In this document: piece after piece, positions 16,970 through 26,156 of the stretch
How positions within the stretch are numbered: position 1 is the stretch's first letter
How the letters are laid out: every line of letters starts with the position of its first letter
Assembly (NCBI GenBank): GCA_018266105.1
Contig: JAFEBA010000089.1
Span: 1 to 64,000 of the forward strand
DNA: 64,000 bases
Direction: 5' to 3'
DNA from: a bacterium
Lineage (GTDB): Bacteria; Vulcanimicrobiota; Xenobia; Xenobiales; JADMJV01
Position numbers and translations under genes: made by a program
The notes under the pieces: model-generated
Told to the model about the DNA's origin: nothing
What the model saw: the letters and a program-made list of their open reading frames with translations, nothing else
Databases searched by the model: none

Positions 16970-17326
16970 CAGTCCCAACAGCAGAACGGCGGCCAGCAAG
17001 GCCCCCGAGGTCTGCTTCTTGACCAGGCTGACCAGCGCCAGCAAACCCGTCAGCACCATCGCGATGGTGGCTTTATCCGCCATATCCTCGTGACTGTGGA
17101 CCCAAGAACGGGGATAGTCGGGCAATGCCTTGAGCACGTCCTCGGCCCCCTCACCCGTCAATTTGGCCACCACTGTCAGGCCGGCCAGCAATACGAAGGC
17201 AAATAGCGCCGCCCGTTGATTGTCCTGGGACTGTCGCAGCCGTCCCCAGATGAGTAAAAGCACCGCCAGTGGGACCCCCACGATAGGCAGATGAGTGAGA
17301 ATCAAGTGAAGATGAGCACCGTTCAT
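16781..17326 (-). CDS. DUF2231-like membrane protein
   Basis: It has four hydrophobic helices, with the N-terminal signature HLHLILTHLPIVGVPLAVL and the ending YTGALGGQVRHTE, both typical of the DUF2231 membrane family (function unknown, sometimes linked to cytochromes). Start taken at ATG 17326; a GTG two codons upstream is equally possible. The final 35 or so residues are polar, lie beyond the usual family end and are encoded opposite the PAP2 gene. Confidence 0.65.
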   Translation of the reverse strand: MNGAHLHLILTHLPIVGVPLAVLLLIWGRLRQSQDNQRAALFAFVLLAGLTVVAKLTGEGAEDVLKALPDYPRSWVHSHEDMADKATIAMVLTGLLALVSLVKKQTSGALLAAVLLLGLSSSALLIYTGALGGQVRHTEIRGDLPGADLKPHPAEEGASQHIAQPVMAESHARPGHHRDED

Positions 17327-17398
17327 ACTCACAGCCTGGCATAGTTGCGTGAGAAACAGGTGAGAGGCGGGCTCATCTTTTTATCATGTTGGCTCTGC

Positions 17399-17404
17399 TA
17401 GCCT
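17399..17404 (+). promoter_or_regulatory. TAGCCT -10 element, probable leaderless start
   Basis: TAGCCT ends exactly 6 nt before the ATG of the TolC-like gene at 17411, and no Shine-Dalgarno sequence is present between them. Confidence 0.5.
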
Positions 17405-17410
17405 GCCCCC

Positions 17411-18748
17411 ATGATCTACCTGAAACGGCTCGCATTCTGGCTGGCCGGATGGCTGCTGGCTGCTTCGGTGCAGGCCCAGTCGGTCCCCAGCCTGCCCGAT
17501 GCGCCCGCCCTCTCCCCCGACCTGGACACCTCTCGCCCCATCAGCCTGGAGCAGGCCCTGCAGCAAGGCTTGAACCACCACCCCGTCAGTCAGGCGGCCC
17601 TGGCACGACTGCGCTCGGCCTATTGGGCTTACGAAAAAGCCGCTTCCCCGCCTTCGGCCCAGCTGACCCTGGCCACCATCCCCGGCACCAATGTGCCAGG
17701 CTCGCAGCCCGGGGGCAATAACCCCAGCGGCGCGGGAGCCGGTTTCGCCACCTTTTCGGCCAACGGTCGCACCGATACCTACCTGCAATTCACTCAACCC
17801 TTCTTGCCGTTGGGGGCCCAGAGCGAGGCCGAACGACTGGCCCTGGCCGAATACGAAATGGCCAGAGCCGGCTGGCGGGACAGTCGGGTCAGCTTGCGCC
17901 AACAGCTGAAAGACTCATATTACACCCTGCTGGCCGCTCAGGCCTCGCTCACGGCCGTGCGCGACAACCTCTCTCTGGCTCAAGAATCCTACCAGGTGGC
18001 CGAGCGTCGGCTGGAGGCAGGAGCTGGTCCCAAGCTGGATTTGATCGACGCCGGGGTCCAGTTATCGCGAGCCCAACAAGACCAGGTCAAGGCCGAAGCC
18101 GGATTGCGCCAGGCTCAGGCCGGCCTGGCCAGCCTGCTGGGGGTGCCCGCCAGCACGGAACTTGTGGTCAGCGGGGAATTGCGGCCGCCCGAGCACAGCC
18201 TGCAATTTCAGGCTCTGCTGGAACAGGCCAAAACCAGCCCTCGTTTCCGTGCCTCTCAGGCCGCCCTGGAACGGGCCGAGGCGGCCGTGGGCCTGGCCGA
18301 GACCCAGGCCCACCCCAATCCGGTCTTCAGTTTCGTGCGCGATCTGAGCACCCACACCTACCAGGTTCAGTTGGGCCTTCAATTTCCTCTGGACTGGGGT
18401 CAGATTGGAAACGAGGTGAGGGCCAGGCAAGAGAATGTGGAAGAGCAGCGCCACAATCTGCGCTCCACCGAGCTCAACCTTTCCTCGACCCTCAAAGTAT
18501 CTCTGGAACAGTATTGGGGAGCGGTGCGCAACGCCGCTGAATTCCGCGAAAAAATTCTCTTGCCGTCGGAAGAGTCGACCCGAATTACCCAATATGGCTT
18601 TAAACGCGGAGCGGTGGCCTACGTGCGCCTGCTCACCAGTCAGCAAAACCTGACGGCGGTGCGCAAGGAATATATTGCCCTGCTGCAATCCGCCTGGCTA
18701 GCCCTGGACGCGGTCGAAGCAGCGGCAGGGATCGAAGAGTCGAACTGA
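17411..18748 (+). CDS. TolC/CusC-type outer-membrane efflux channel
   Basis: A signal peptide (residues 1-22, ending AASVQA) is followed by two long coiled-coil repeats of the OEP family. The first includes LEQALQQGLNHHPVSQAAL, and the second includes the pair YQVAERRLEAGAGPKLDLIDA and YGFKRGAVAYVRLL. The length of 445 residues is standard. It should form the outer-membrane duct for the RND pump encoded at 21.7-26.1 kb, from which it is separated by a secreted protein gene and the two-component pair. Confidence 0.88.
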   Translation: MIYLKRLAFWLAGWLLAASVQAQSVPSLPDAPALSPDLDTSRPISLEQALQQGLNHHPVSQAALARLRSAYWAYEKAASPPSAQLTLATIPGTNVPGSQPGGNNPSGAGAGFATFSANGRTDTYLQFTQPFLPLGAQSEAERLALAEYEMARAGWRDSRVSLRQQLKDSYYTLLAAQASLTAVRDNLSLAQESYQVAERRLEAGAGPKLDLIDAGVQLSRAQQDQVKAEAGLRQAQAGLASLLGVPASTELVVSGELRPPEHSLQFQALLEQAKTSPRFRASQAALERAEAAVGLAETQAHPNPVFSFVRDLSTHTYQVQLGLQFPLDWGQIGNEVRARQENVEEQRHNLRSTELNLSSTLKVSLEQYWGAVRNAAEFREKILLPSEESTRITQYGFKRGAVAYVRLLTSQQNLTAVRKEYIALLQSAWLALDAVEAAAGIEESN

Positions 18749-18753
18749 CAGCT

Positions 18754-19482
18754 CTACTTCAGGTCGAATTTGACCAGCTTGCGCATGCTGGGCAAGAGAT
18801 GATCTTTAATGATGTGGTTGCCCATGAGCTTCAGCAAGACCTTGCCCTCCCGATCCAGCAGGTAAGCCACCGGATAAGTGGAGTCGGCACCGCTACCGGT
18901 GTAGCGAGCGTAGCGCTTGCGGTCTCCCTCTCGAGAGGTATTGCAAAAGCGATACTCCACATTCTTGAATTCACTGCGGGCCGCCTCAAAAATCGGCTTC
19001 ACCTGCTCGGTCAGAGACTCGCCCGGAATGCCGTATTCCACCAGAGTATAGGGTGAGTCACCCAGCACCGAGCTGGGGGCGGCCACGGACTTGGCGCCGC
19101 TGCTGGCCGCCACCAGACTGACGTCCACCGTGCCCATGGCTTTATTGGCCACCATGCGAGCCCCCAGCAGCGGACAGGCATCCTCCAGCGCAACCAGCGG
19201 CCCGCTTGCACCCGACAAGGTAGGCACCTCGGCCGCGTGCAGCAAAACCTTGCCTTCGCCCGGAAGACTGACTTCGCCCTCGGGGGCCAGCTGGTAGCCT
19301 TGCTGGAGGTCGCCCTCCAGCTTCAGTCCCAAGGCTTCCGACAGAGCCTTGAGCTCGACCCAGGTCTTGCCGCTCTCGCGTTTCAATTCGCCCTTGAAAG
19401 GCCGATTTCGAATATAAAGTTGCTGCGCGCCCGCCACCAGAAGCTGGCTGAGCAAGATTCCCACCAGAATGAAATGACGCAT
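18754..19482 (-). CDS. Secreted protein with thioredoxin-like C-terminal domain
   Basis: The start at 19482 has a GGGGAGG ribosome-binding site and gives a signal peptide (MRHFILVGILLSQLLVAGAQ). Residues about 20-105 resemble a copper-amine-oxidase-N/stalk-like domain (WVELKALSEALGLKLEGD). Residues about 145-240 look like a thioredoxin fold (YTLVEYGIPG, YPVAYLLDREGKVLLKLMGN) but lack a CxxC pair. It stands between the efflux channel and its regulator genes; a periplasmic role in that locus is possible but unproven. Confidence 0.6.
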   Translation of the reverse strand: MRHFILVGILLSQLLVAGAQQLYIRNRPFKGELKRESGKTWVELKALSEALGLKLEGDLQQGYQLAPEGEVSLPGEGKVLLHAAEVPTLSGASGPLVALEDACPLLGARMVANKAMGTVDVSLVAASSGAKSVAAPSSVLGDSPYTLVEYGIPGESLTEQVKPIFEAARSEFKNVEYRFCNTSREGDRKRYARYTGSGADSTYPVAYLLDREGKVLLKLMGNHIIKDHLLPSMRKLVKFDLK

Positions 19483-19618
19483 AGCACCTCCCCGCAATTT
19501 CTGCGTCCATTGTGCACGCGCAAAAGTAGGCACAAACTCGTCAAACTTGAGTAGGACAAATCTACTTCCGACCAGATGCAAGCAAGACTCAGCCACTCGC
19601 TCGCAGAACGCCGGCGCA

Positions 19619-20293
19619 ATGAAACTCTTGCTGGTTGAGGACGAGGAAAATACGGTCGGCTTTCTGCAGCGGGGACTGCGCGAAGAAGGCTTTGTGGTGG
19701 ATGTGGCCCGCACCGCTCGCGAAGCCGATCTGGCCGTTCATGATCAAGACTATGATGCCATTCTCCTGGACGTCATGCTGCCCGGCGAAGACGGCTTCAG
19801 CCTGTGCCGTCGCTGGCGGGCCCGTGGACTCAATCTGCCGGTCCTGTTTGTGACTGCTCGCGATGCTCTACCCGACCGGGTGGAAGGCCTGAATCTGGGG
19901 GCCGATGACTATCTGGTCAAACCCTTTGCCTTCGAAGAATTGCTGGCGCGCCTGCACGCGCGCTTGCGGCGGCGGGAGGGCACGGCCCGCAATGAGCCCC
20001 TGCGCGCGGGCCCGCTGGAGCTGGACCTGGCCGCACGCCAGGCCCGGCTTCACGGCAATTTGTTGGACCTTACCAGTCGCGAGTTTCTCATCCTGGAACT
20101 GCTGGTCACCCACGCCAACCAGGTGGTCAGCCGAGCCCAGTTGTGGGAACAGGCCTGGGAGACCGGGTCCGAACCCTCCTCTAATGTAGTGGATGTCTAC
20201 GTGGGTTATGTACGCCATAAATTGGGAGAAGGACGCGGTCTGATTCAGACCGTGCGCGGCCTGGGCTACAGGTTCTCCGTACCTGAAGCCTGA
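19619..20293 (+). CDS. OmpR-family response regulator
   Basis: The receiver domain starts MKLLLVEDEENT, with the phospho-acceptor Asp in ILLDVMLP (near residue 51) and Lys in VKPFAFEELLARL. A winged-helix DNA-binding domain follows (LDLTSREFLILELL through VRGLGYRF). The 224-residue length is standard. It most closely recalls heavy-metal regulators of the CusR/CzcR type and probably controls the adjacent efflux genes. Unusually, it is convergent with its likely kinase, and their 3' ends overlap by 28 nt. Confidence 0.93.
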   Translation: MKLLLVEDEENTVGFLQRGLREEGFVVDVARTAREADLAVHDQDYDAILLDVMLPGEDGFSLCRRWRARGLNLPVLFVTARDALPDRVEGLNLGADDYLVKPFAFEELLARLHARLRRREGTARNEPLRAGPLELDLAARQARLHGNLLDLTSREFLILELLVTHANQVVSRAQLWEQAWETGSEPSSNVVDVYVGYVRHKLGEGRGLIQTVRGLGYRFSVPEA

Positions 20294-21669
20294 GGCAGCT
20301 GCAGCACAAAGACCGAGCCCCCCTCCGGGCGGGCATGTCCGGTCAGTTGACCTGACTGAGCCTCGGCCAGCTCTCGGGCGATGCTCAGACCCAGCCCCAC
20401 GCCTCCGCTGTGGCGGTTGCGGGAGGCGTCCAGACGCGAAAAACGTTGAAAAATTTCGGCGTACTGGTCTTCGGTCAGGGAGGTCCCGCCGTTGCTCACG
20501 CTGATCTCGACCCCGTTGGCTGCCGGCCGCGCGGCGATGCTGACCGTCTGTCCGGCCGGCGAATAGCGCAAGGCATTGCTGACCAGGTTATCCAGAATCT
20601 GGCGCAGACGAGAACGGTCGCCCAGCACACTCAGGTTCACTCCCTCAACCTGTAAAGCAATGTCCATCTGCTGGGCTCTGGCCTGGTGGGCCTGGCCACA
20701 TTCCTCCAGTAGAGAAGCCAGCTCCACCGGGCCCGACTTCAGCTCCAACCGCTCCAGGTCGGCCCGGGCCAGTAGCAACAGATCCTGAACCAGCAGGCTC
20801 AGGCGCGAACCCTCGGTCAGGGCGATACCCAGCGCTTCCTGATATTCCTCTTGAGTGCGCGGACGGCGGGCGGCCACTTCCAGCGTTCCCATCAGGGCGT
20901 GCAGAGGATTGCGCAGCTCGTGCGAGGCGTCCAGCAGAAACTGACGCTGTTGCTGAGCCCGCAACTCAAGTTCCTGCAGGTTGGTCTGCAGGCTGTCCAG
21001 CATGGCGTTGAGCGAGTTTTGTAAAGAACGTACTTCCGGAGTCTGGCTGGGTACGTTCAGGCGTTCATCCAGAGTGCCGGCCCGCACACTCTCGGCCAGG
21101 GCCGCCACCCGTTCCAGGGGCGCCACCAACCAGCCAGCCAGAGCCCAGCACCCCAGCGTACCCAGCACACCCGCCAGCAATCCCCAGTTCAACAAACTGC
21201 GACGAGTGTTGGCCAGACTGGTTTCCAGCGGCAGACGCGAGCTGATCAGAGCCAGGCGAGCTTCGGGATACTCCCGGATACCGGCCGCCATTACCAGGGC
21301 CCGCTCCTGATTCCAATTGCTGAAGTGGGGACCACCGGCGGGCTGCCGGCGGGCATAACCGATCAGATCCTGGCTCTGCTGCTCGGAAAGCACCGGGGTG
21401 TGGGCCAACAAACGACCATCCGGCATAAACAGCACCGCCCGGTGTTCACCTCCCGAGTTGTGCAGATGAGGGTCGCCGTCCGGGTCGTCCACCGCCGAGG
21501 CCAGTTCGGTACGGGCCAGCTCCAACTCGACGCGGTCCAGCTGCTGATACAGAAAGGTTCGCTGGTCTCGATAGACGGCCAGAAAGGAGACCAGCAACAG
21601 CGCACCAAGTAGGGCTGTGAACGAGACCGCAAGTTGGGCCCGCAGGGACCATTCTAATTTGAATCTCAT
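20266..21669 (-). CDS. Membrane sensor histidine kinase
   Basis: The start at 21669 gives an N-terminal helix (LAVSFTALLGALLLVSFLAV). A periplasmic sensor loop of about 130 residues, a second helix (LLAGVLGTLGCWALAGWLV), a HAMP region and the phospho-acceptor box DASHELRNPLHALMG follow. A HATPase domain with N (DNLVSNALRY) and G boxes (GGVGLGLSIARELAE) completes it. At 467 residues it is typical of CusS/CzcS-like metal sensors. It is transcribed divergently from the adaptor gene, and the hexamer TACAAC (21676-21681) lies 6 nt before its start, overlapping the adaptor promoter. Confidence 0.92.
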   Translation of the reverse strand: MRFKLEWSLRAQLAVSFTALLGALLLVSFLAVYRDQRTFLYQQLDRVELELARTELASAVDDPDGDPHLHNSGGEHRAVLFMPDGRLLAHTPVLSEQQSQDLIGYARRQPAGGPHFSNWNQERALVMAAGIREYPEARLALISSRLPLETSLANTRRSLLNWGLLAGVLGTLGCWALAGWLVAPLERVAALAESVRAGTLDERLNVPSQTPEVRSLQNSLNAMLDSLQTNLQELELRAQQQRQFLLDASHELRNPLHALMGTLEVAARRPRTQEEYQEALGIALTEGSRLSLLVQDLLLLARADLERLELKSGPVELASLLEECGQAHQARAQQMDIALQVEGVNLSVLGDRSRLRQILDNLVSNALRYSPAGQTVSIAARPAANGVEISVSNGGTSLTEDQYAEIFQRFSRLDASRNRHSGGVGLGLSIARELAEAQSGQLTGHARPEGGSVFVLQLPQASGTENL

Positions 21670-21679
21670 CAATGAGTTG

Positions 21680-21685
21680 TAGAGT
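21680..21685 (+). promoter_or_regulatory. TAGAGT -10 element of the efflux adaptor gene
   Basis: TAGAGT ends 6 nt before the ATG at 21692. On the other strand TACAAC (21676-21681) lies 6 nt before the kinase ATG at 21669. The two putative -10 boxes overlap, so RNA polymerase could not occupy both at once. Confidence 0.5.
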
Positions 21686-21691
21686 CCGCCT

Positions 21692-23038
21692 ATGAAAAAG
21701 TGGTTCATGATTTTGTCACTCTGGGGGATCAGCCTGCTGCTGGCCTTCTGGTGGGGCACGCGCCGTCCGGAACAATCGAAGGCAACTGAGACTCCCTCCC
21801 CCACACCGGCTTCCGAGGCCAGTCTGGCCACCGCCCCGGTGGAATGGCGCCAATGGCAGGACAAAGTGGTGGCCACCGGCAACCTGACCGCCGACCCCGA
21901 CCTGCAAAGCCGCATGGGTGCGCCCGCCAATGGGCGCATCACCGAGTTGCTGGCTGGAGTGGGAGACCGCGTCCAGCAAGGCCAGCCTCTGGCCAGACTG
22001 GATAGCCCGGAAGTCATGAAAGCCCTGGCCGACTACCATCATGCTGAAGTTCGCCTGCATCTGGCTGAGCGGACTCTGCGCCAGCGCAAAGATCAGGCCC
22101 GCCTGGGTGACACCTCCCGTCGACCGGTGGAAGAGGCCCGCAACGAGTTTTTCACCAGTCAGTCCGAGGTCAAAATCGCCGCCACCGCCCTGGAGCTTTG
22201 CAACACCCGCCTGCGTCGCACCCGCGACTTGTTAAACAACGGCGTGGCCTCCCAGCAGCAGCTGGACGAGGATACGGCCAGTCAAAAAGAAGCTCAGGCC
22301 CGCCTGGAAAAGGCTCGTTCTCAGCTGTCGGTGGCCCAGGAACATCGGCTGCGCGAGGAGCGCCTGGCCACTAGCGGTTCGCTGATCACCACGCGCATTT
22401 TGGAAGCCGAAACGGAGGCCGCTCTGGCTCACGAAGAATTAGAGCACTCCCGACAGTTGTTGCATAACTTTGGAGTGACCAGCCTGAAACCGGAACCGCT
22501 GGCTTTGCGCGCTCCCGTGACGGGAGTGGTGGTGGCCCGCAGTGTGTCCATCGGCCAATGGGTCAGCGCCGAGCAGGAGCTGTTTCAGATCGTCGATCCT
22601 CGCCGCCTGTGGCTGTGGCTCAACCTGTATGAAAACGATTTTCCCAAAGTGCACCTGGGCATGCTGGTCAGGCTGCCGGAGCTGGGCTGTCAGGGGCGCA
22701 TCTCCTACCTGGCTCCGCAGCTCGAACCCGGCTCACGCACCCAACCCATCCGGGTCGAGATCAACAATCCCGGCAACCTGCGCATCGGAATGTTCGGCAA
22801 GGCGGAAATCCTGGTGGGACCCTCCCATCGCGGCCTGAGCGTTCCTCTCACCGCCGTCCAAGGTCAGGGCACCGTCTTCGTCAGCCAGAACGGCCAGGTG
22901 GAGGCGCGCAAAGTGCAGCTGGGCGTGGAAGATAAAGGGGCCGGCGTGCGTGAAGTGGTGAGCGGCCTGACGGCCGGACAGCAGGTTGTCACCACCGGCA
23001 GCTATCTCTTGTATCAGGCACTTTCCAACCGTGATTGA
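21692..23038 (+). CDS. RND efflux membrane-fusion (adaptor) protein, CzcB/CusB-like
   Basis: It is a periplasmic adaptor linking the inner-membrane pump to the TolC-like channel. An N-terminal anchor helix (FMILSLWGISLLLAFWWG), a biotinyl-lipoyl-like half (GRITELLAGVGDRVQQGQPL), a long coiled-coil hairpin (about residues 110-250), and the returning lipoyl and beta-barrel parts (APVTGVVVARSVSIGQWV) are seen. Length is 448 residues. The last 8 nt overlap the pump gene. Confidence 0.9.
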   Translation: MKKWFMILSLWGISLLLAFWWGTRRPEQSKATETPSPTPASEASLATAPVEWRQWQDKVVATGNLTADPDLQSRMGAPANGRITELLAGVGDRVQQGQPLARLDSPEVMKALADYHHAEVRLHLAERTLRQRKDQARLGDTSRRPVEEARNEFFTSQSEVKIAATALELCNTRLRRTRDLLNNGVASQQQLDEDTASQKEAQARLEKARSQLSVAQEHRLREERLATSGSLITTRILEAETEAALAHEELEHSRQLLHNFGVTSLKPEPLALRAPVTGVVVARSVSIGQWVSAEQELFQIVDPRRLWLWLNLYENDFPKVHLGMLVRLPELGCQGRISYLAPQLEPGSRTQPIRVEINNPGNLRIGMFGKAEILVGPSHRGLSVPLTAVQGQGTVFVSQNGQVEARKVQLGVEDKGAGVREVVSGLTAGQQVVTTGSYLLYQALSNRD

Positions 23039-26000
23039 AAAGATTCTGCGCTTCTCCCTCCGTCAGAGGTTTTGGATTTGTTTGGGCGGAGTTTTGCTGG
23101 CCCTTTTGGGCCTTTACAACCTCAGCGAGCTGAGCATCGAGGCTGTGCCCGACGTCACCAATCGGCAGGTGCAAATCAACGCCATTTGCCCGGCCCTGGG
23201 ACCCCAGGACGTGGAAAAGCGAGTCACCTTCCCGCTGGAGGTGGCCCTGGGTGGACTGCCCAAGGTGCAGAATTTCCGCTCCATCTCCCAGTTTGGCCTC
23301 TCTCAGGTGACGGTCATCTTTGAGGATGACACGAATATTTACTTTGCCCGCCAACTGGTGGGCGAAAGACTGCAGGAAGCTCGGGCCAGCCTGCCCCCGT
23401 CGGTCAGCCTGCAGATGGCCCCCATCAGCACCGGACTGGGCGAAATCCTCTATTTGCGCCTCCGCAACCCCCAGCTGAGTCTCATGGAGCGCCGGCGCCT
23501 GATGGACTGGGTGGTGCGCCCTCGACTGCGCTGCTTGCAGGGGCTGGCCGACGTGAACGTCTGGGGCGGCCAGGTTCGTCAGCTACAGGTGCGGGTCGAT
23601 CCGCTCAAGCTGCGTGAATTCGGCCTGGACCTCGACGCCGTCAGCCGGGCCGTCGAGCAAAACAACGCCAACGGAGGCGGCTCCTTCCTGGAACGCGGCC
23701 CGGAACAGGAGCTCGTTTCTTCCCAAGGCCTGCTCAGGGGAGCCGATGACCTGCGCCAGATCGTGCTCAAGAACGAGCAGCGTCAGTCCCCTGTCACTCT
23801 GGCCCAGGTGGCCGAGGTGGTGCAGGGACCCATGCTACGCCAGGGCGCCCTGACTCAAGACGGCCAGGACGAGGAAGTCTACGCCATGTGCTTGCTGCTG
23901 CTGGGCGAAAATGGCTACAAGGTGGTGCAGAACGTCAAAGCTGTATTGCCCGAACTGGAGCGAGCCTTGCCCCCGGGCACCCGTTTGGAACCCTTTCTGG
24001 ATCGGTCCCGGCTGATTGCGGCCACCCTGAAAACGGCTTCCCACAACCTGGCCGAAGGCGGCTTCCTGGTCATCGCCCTGCTGTTCTTCTTCCTGCTGCA
24101 GTTGCGGGCCGGCATGATCGTCAGTTCGGCCATCCCCCTTTCGATGCTGGTGGCCGTGATGGGCATGCGCTACTTCCAGATCTCGGCCAATCTCATGAGC
24201 CTGGGGGCCATCGACTTCGGGCTGATCGTGGACGGCGCTGTGATCATCGTCGAAAACTGCGTGCGCCGACTGTCCCTCGAGCGCGAGCGCCTGGGCCGAG
24301 CCCTGACCGAGCAGGAACGCCTGGACGTGATCGGCAGCGCCGCCTCGGAGGTGCGCTCGGCTACCCAGTTGGGCGAGATCATTATTCTGAGCACCTACAT
24401 CCCCATTCTCTCCCTGCAGGGCATCGAGGGAAAGATGTTCCGCCCCATGGGCTGGACCGTCATTCTGGCCCTGACCGGTGCTATGATCTTGTCCTTTACG
24501 CTGATTCCGGCCCTGTGCGGCTACTTTCTGAAGGCCGAACTGGAACCCCAGCATCCGGTGGTATCGCGCTGGGAAGCCTGGTACGAGCGCCTGATCCGGC
24601 GCTGCATGAATCTGGGCCCCTGGCTGGTGGGCCTGGCCCTGGCCCTCCTGCTGCTGGCCGGGGTCATTCTGCCGCGCCTGGGCAGCGAATTCATTCCCGA
24701 ACTGGACGAAGGCGCCATTGCCGTCCAGGTGACCTTCCCCACCGGCATTAGCCTGCCCGAGTCGGTGCGCCAGTCCCAGCAGCTGGAGCGACTGGTTCGC
24801 TCCACCCTGGGCCATCGGGCCGAACGAGTGGTGACCCGCATCGGCCGTCCCGAAATAGCCACCGACCCCATGCTGACCAGCCAGACCGACATGATCGTGG
24901 AACTTGCCCCCGGCACTTCGCGCGCTCAGGTGGTGGAAGAACTTTCCAAGGTGCTGGAAACGCGTCAGGGGGTGGAATTCAGCTTCACCCAGCCGATCAA
25001 GATGCGCATGATGGAGTTGATCGAAGGGGTGGGCGTACGGGCCGACCTGGGCGTCAAGATCTACGGTTCGGATCCGTTGGAACTGAAACGCCTGGGCGAC
25101 CAGATGGCTGAGATTCTGAAAAAGATCCCGGGCGCGGCCGACGTGATGGTAGAGATCACCCAGGGACAACCCCAGCTGCAAATCGACATCGACCGGGCCG
25201 AACTGGCCCGCACCGGCCTCAACGTGAGCGACGTGAACCGCGTGCTGGAAGCGGCTCTGGGAGGGAAGGCCGTGACCAGCATCAACGACGGCAATGAGCG
25301 CTTCGACGTGACCGTGGCCCTGGACGAACGCTACCGCAATGACCCCGAAGCCTTCGCCGGCCTGCTGGTACCGGCCGGTGACGGCAGCCTGATCCCGTTG
25401 CGCCGCCTGGCCCATATCACTTCTCAAAACGGCCCGGTGCAAATCAGCCGAGAACAGGGCAAGCGTCGGCTGGTGGTGCAGGCCAACGTGCGCGGTCGTG
25501 ACCTGGGCAGCTTTGTGGAGGAAGCCCAGAAAGTGCTGGCCAGTGAATTGCCGCTGCCGACCGGCTACTATCTGGAATATGGCGGCACCTACGAAAAACT
25601 TCAATCCGGCCGGGCACGTCTGGCCCTGGTGGTGCCTTTCACCTTCGCCCTGGTGTTCGGACTGCTCTACCTGAATTTCGGTCGGCTCTGGCTGGCCCTG
25701 TTGGTCTTCACGGGCATTCCGCTGGCCGTCTCGGGCGGTGTGCTGGCCCTGTGGCTGCGATCCATGCCGCTTTCCATTTCGGCCGCCATCGGCTTTGTGG
25801 CTCTGGCCGGCGTGGCCGTGCTCAACGGGGTGGTGCTGATCACCTTCCTGGAATCGTTGCGCCGCCAGGGCCTCTCCCCCAGGGAAGCGGCCGTGCAGGG
25901 CGCCCGCAGCCGACTGCGTCCGGTTCTGATGACCGCCGCGGTAGCCAGCTTTGGGTTCATCCCCATGGCCTTGAGCACCGGCTCAGGAGCCGAGGTGCAA

Positions 26001-26120
26001 AAACCCTTGGCCACGGTGGTGATCGGCGGCCTGGTGACAGCCACCCTGCTCACGCTCCTGATCTTGCCCGTCATGTATGCGGCCTGGCTGGCTCGCTCCC
26101 AGTCTCCAGCCGAAGAATAG
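23031..26120 (+). CDS. Heavy-metal RND efflux pump, CzcA family
   Basis: The proton-driven inner-membrane pump has the full RND architecture of about 12 helices and two large periplasmic loops, in 1029 residues. The fourth-helix motif reads DFGLIVDGAVIIVEN. This is the form found in divalent-cation (Co/Zn/Cd) pumps such as CzcA rather than in CusA. The GTG at 23031 overlaps the adaptor stop and gives the normal N terminus VIEKILRFSLRQRFW. It works with the adaptor and the TolC-like protein encoded in the same locus. Confidence 0.93.
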   Translation: MIEKILRFSLRQRFWICLGGVLLALLGLYNLSELSIEAVPDVTNRQVQINAICPALGPQDVEKRVTFPLEVALGGLPKVQNFRSISQFGLSQVTVIFEDDTNIYFARQLVGERLQEARASLPPSVSLQMAPISTGLGEILYLRLRNPQLSLMERRRLMDWVVRPRLRCLQGLADVNVWGGQVRQLQVRVDPLKLREFGLDLDAVSRAVEQNNANGGGSFLERGPEQELVSSQGLLRGADDLRQIVLKNEQRQSPVTLAQVAEVVQGPMLRQGALTQDGQDEEVYAMCLLLLGENGYKVVQNVKAVLPELERALPPGTRLEPFLDRSRLIAATLKTASHNLAEGGFLVIALLFFFLLQLRAGMIVSSAIPLSMLVAVMGMRYFQISANLMSLGAIDFGLIVDGAVIIVENCVRRLSLERERLGRALTEQERLDVIGSAASEVRSATQLGEIIILSTYIPILSLQGIEGKMFRPMGWTVILALTGAMILSFTLIPALCGYFLKAELEPQHPVVSRWEAWYERLIRRCMNLGPWLVGLALALLLLAGVILPRLGSEFIPELDEGAIAVQVTFPTGISLPESVRQSQQLERLVRSTLGHRAERVVTRIGRPEIATDPMLTSQTDMIVELAPGTSRAQVVEELSKVLETRQGVEFSFTQPIKMRMMELIEGVGVRADLGVKIYGSDPLELKRLGDQMAEILKKIPGAADVMVEITQGQPQLQIDIDRAELARTGLNVSDVNRVLEAALGGKAVTSINDGNERFDVTVALDERYRNDPEAFAGLLVPAGDGSLIPLRRLAHITSQNGPVQISREQGKRRLVVQANVRGRDLGSFVEEAQKVLASELPLPTGYYLEYGGTYEKLQSGRARLALVVPFTFALVFGLLYLNFGRLWLALLVFTGIPLAVSGGVLALWLRSMPLSISAAIGFVALAGVAVLNGVVLITFLESLRRQGLSPREAAVQGARSRLRPVLMTAAVASFGFIPMALSTGSGAEVQKPLATVVIGGLVTATLLTLLILPVMYAAWLARSQSPAEE

Positions 26121-26156
26121 CCGAGGAGCTAACGCCGCAAGCACAAAGGGGACTGG

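Noticed and set aside
23835..25604. Minus-strand open frame of 589 codons inside the RND pump gene
   Set aside because: His/Gln-rich composition typical of the antisense of GC-rich genes; the sense strand encodes an unmistakable CzcA.
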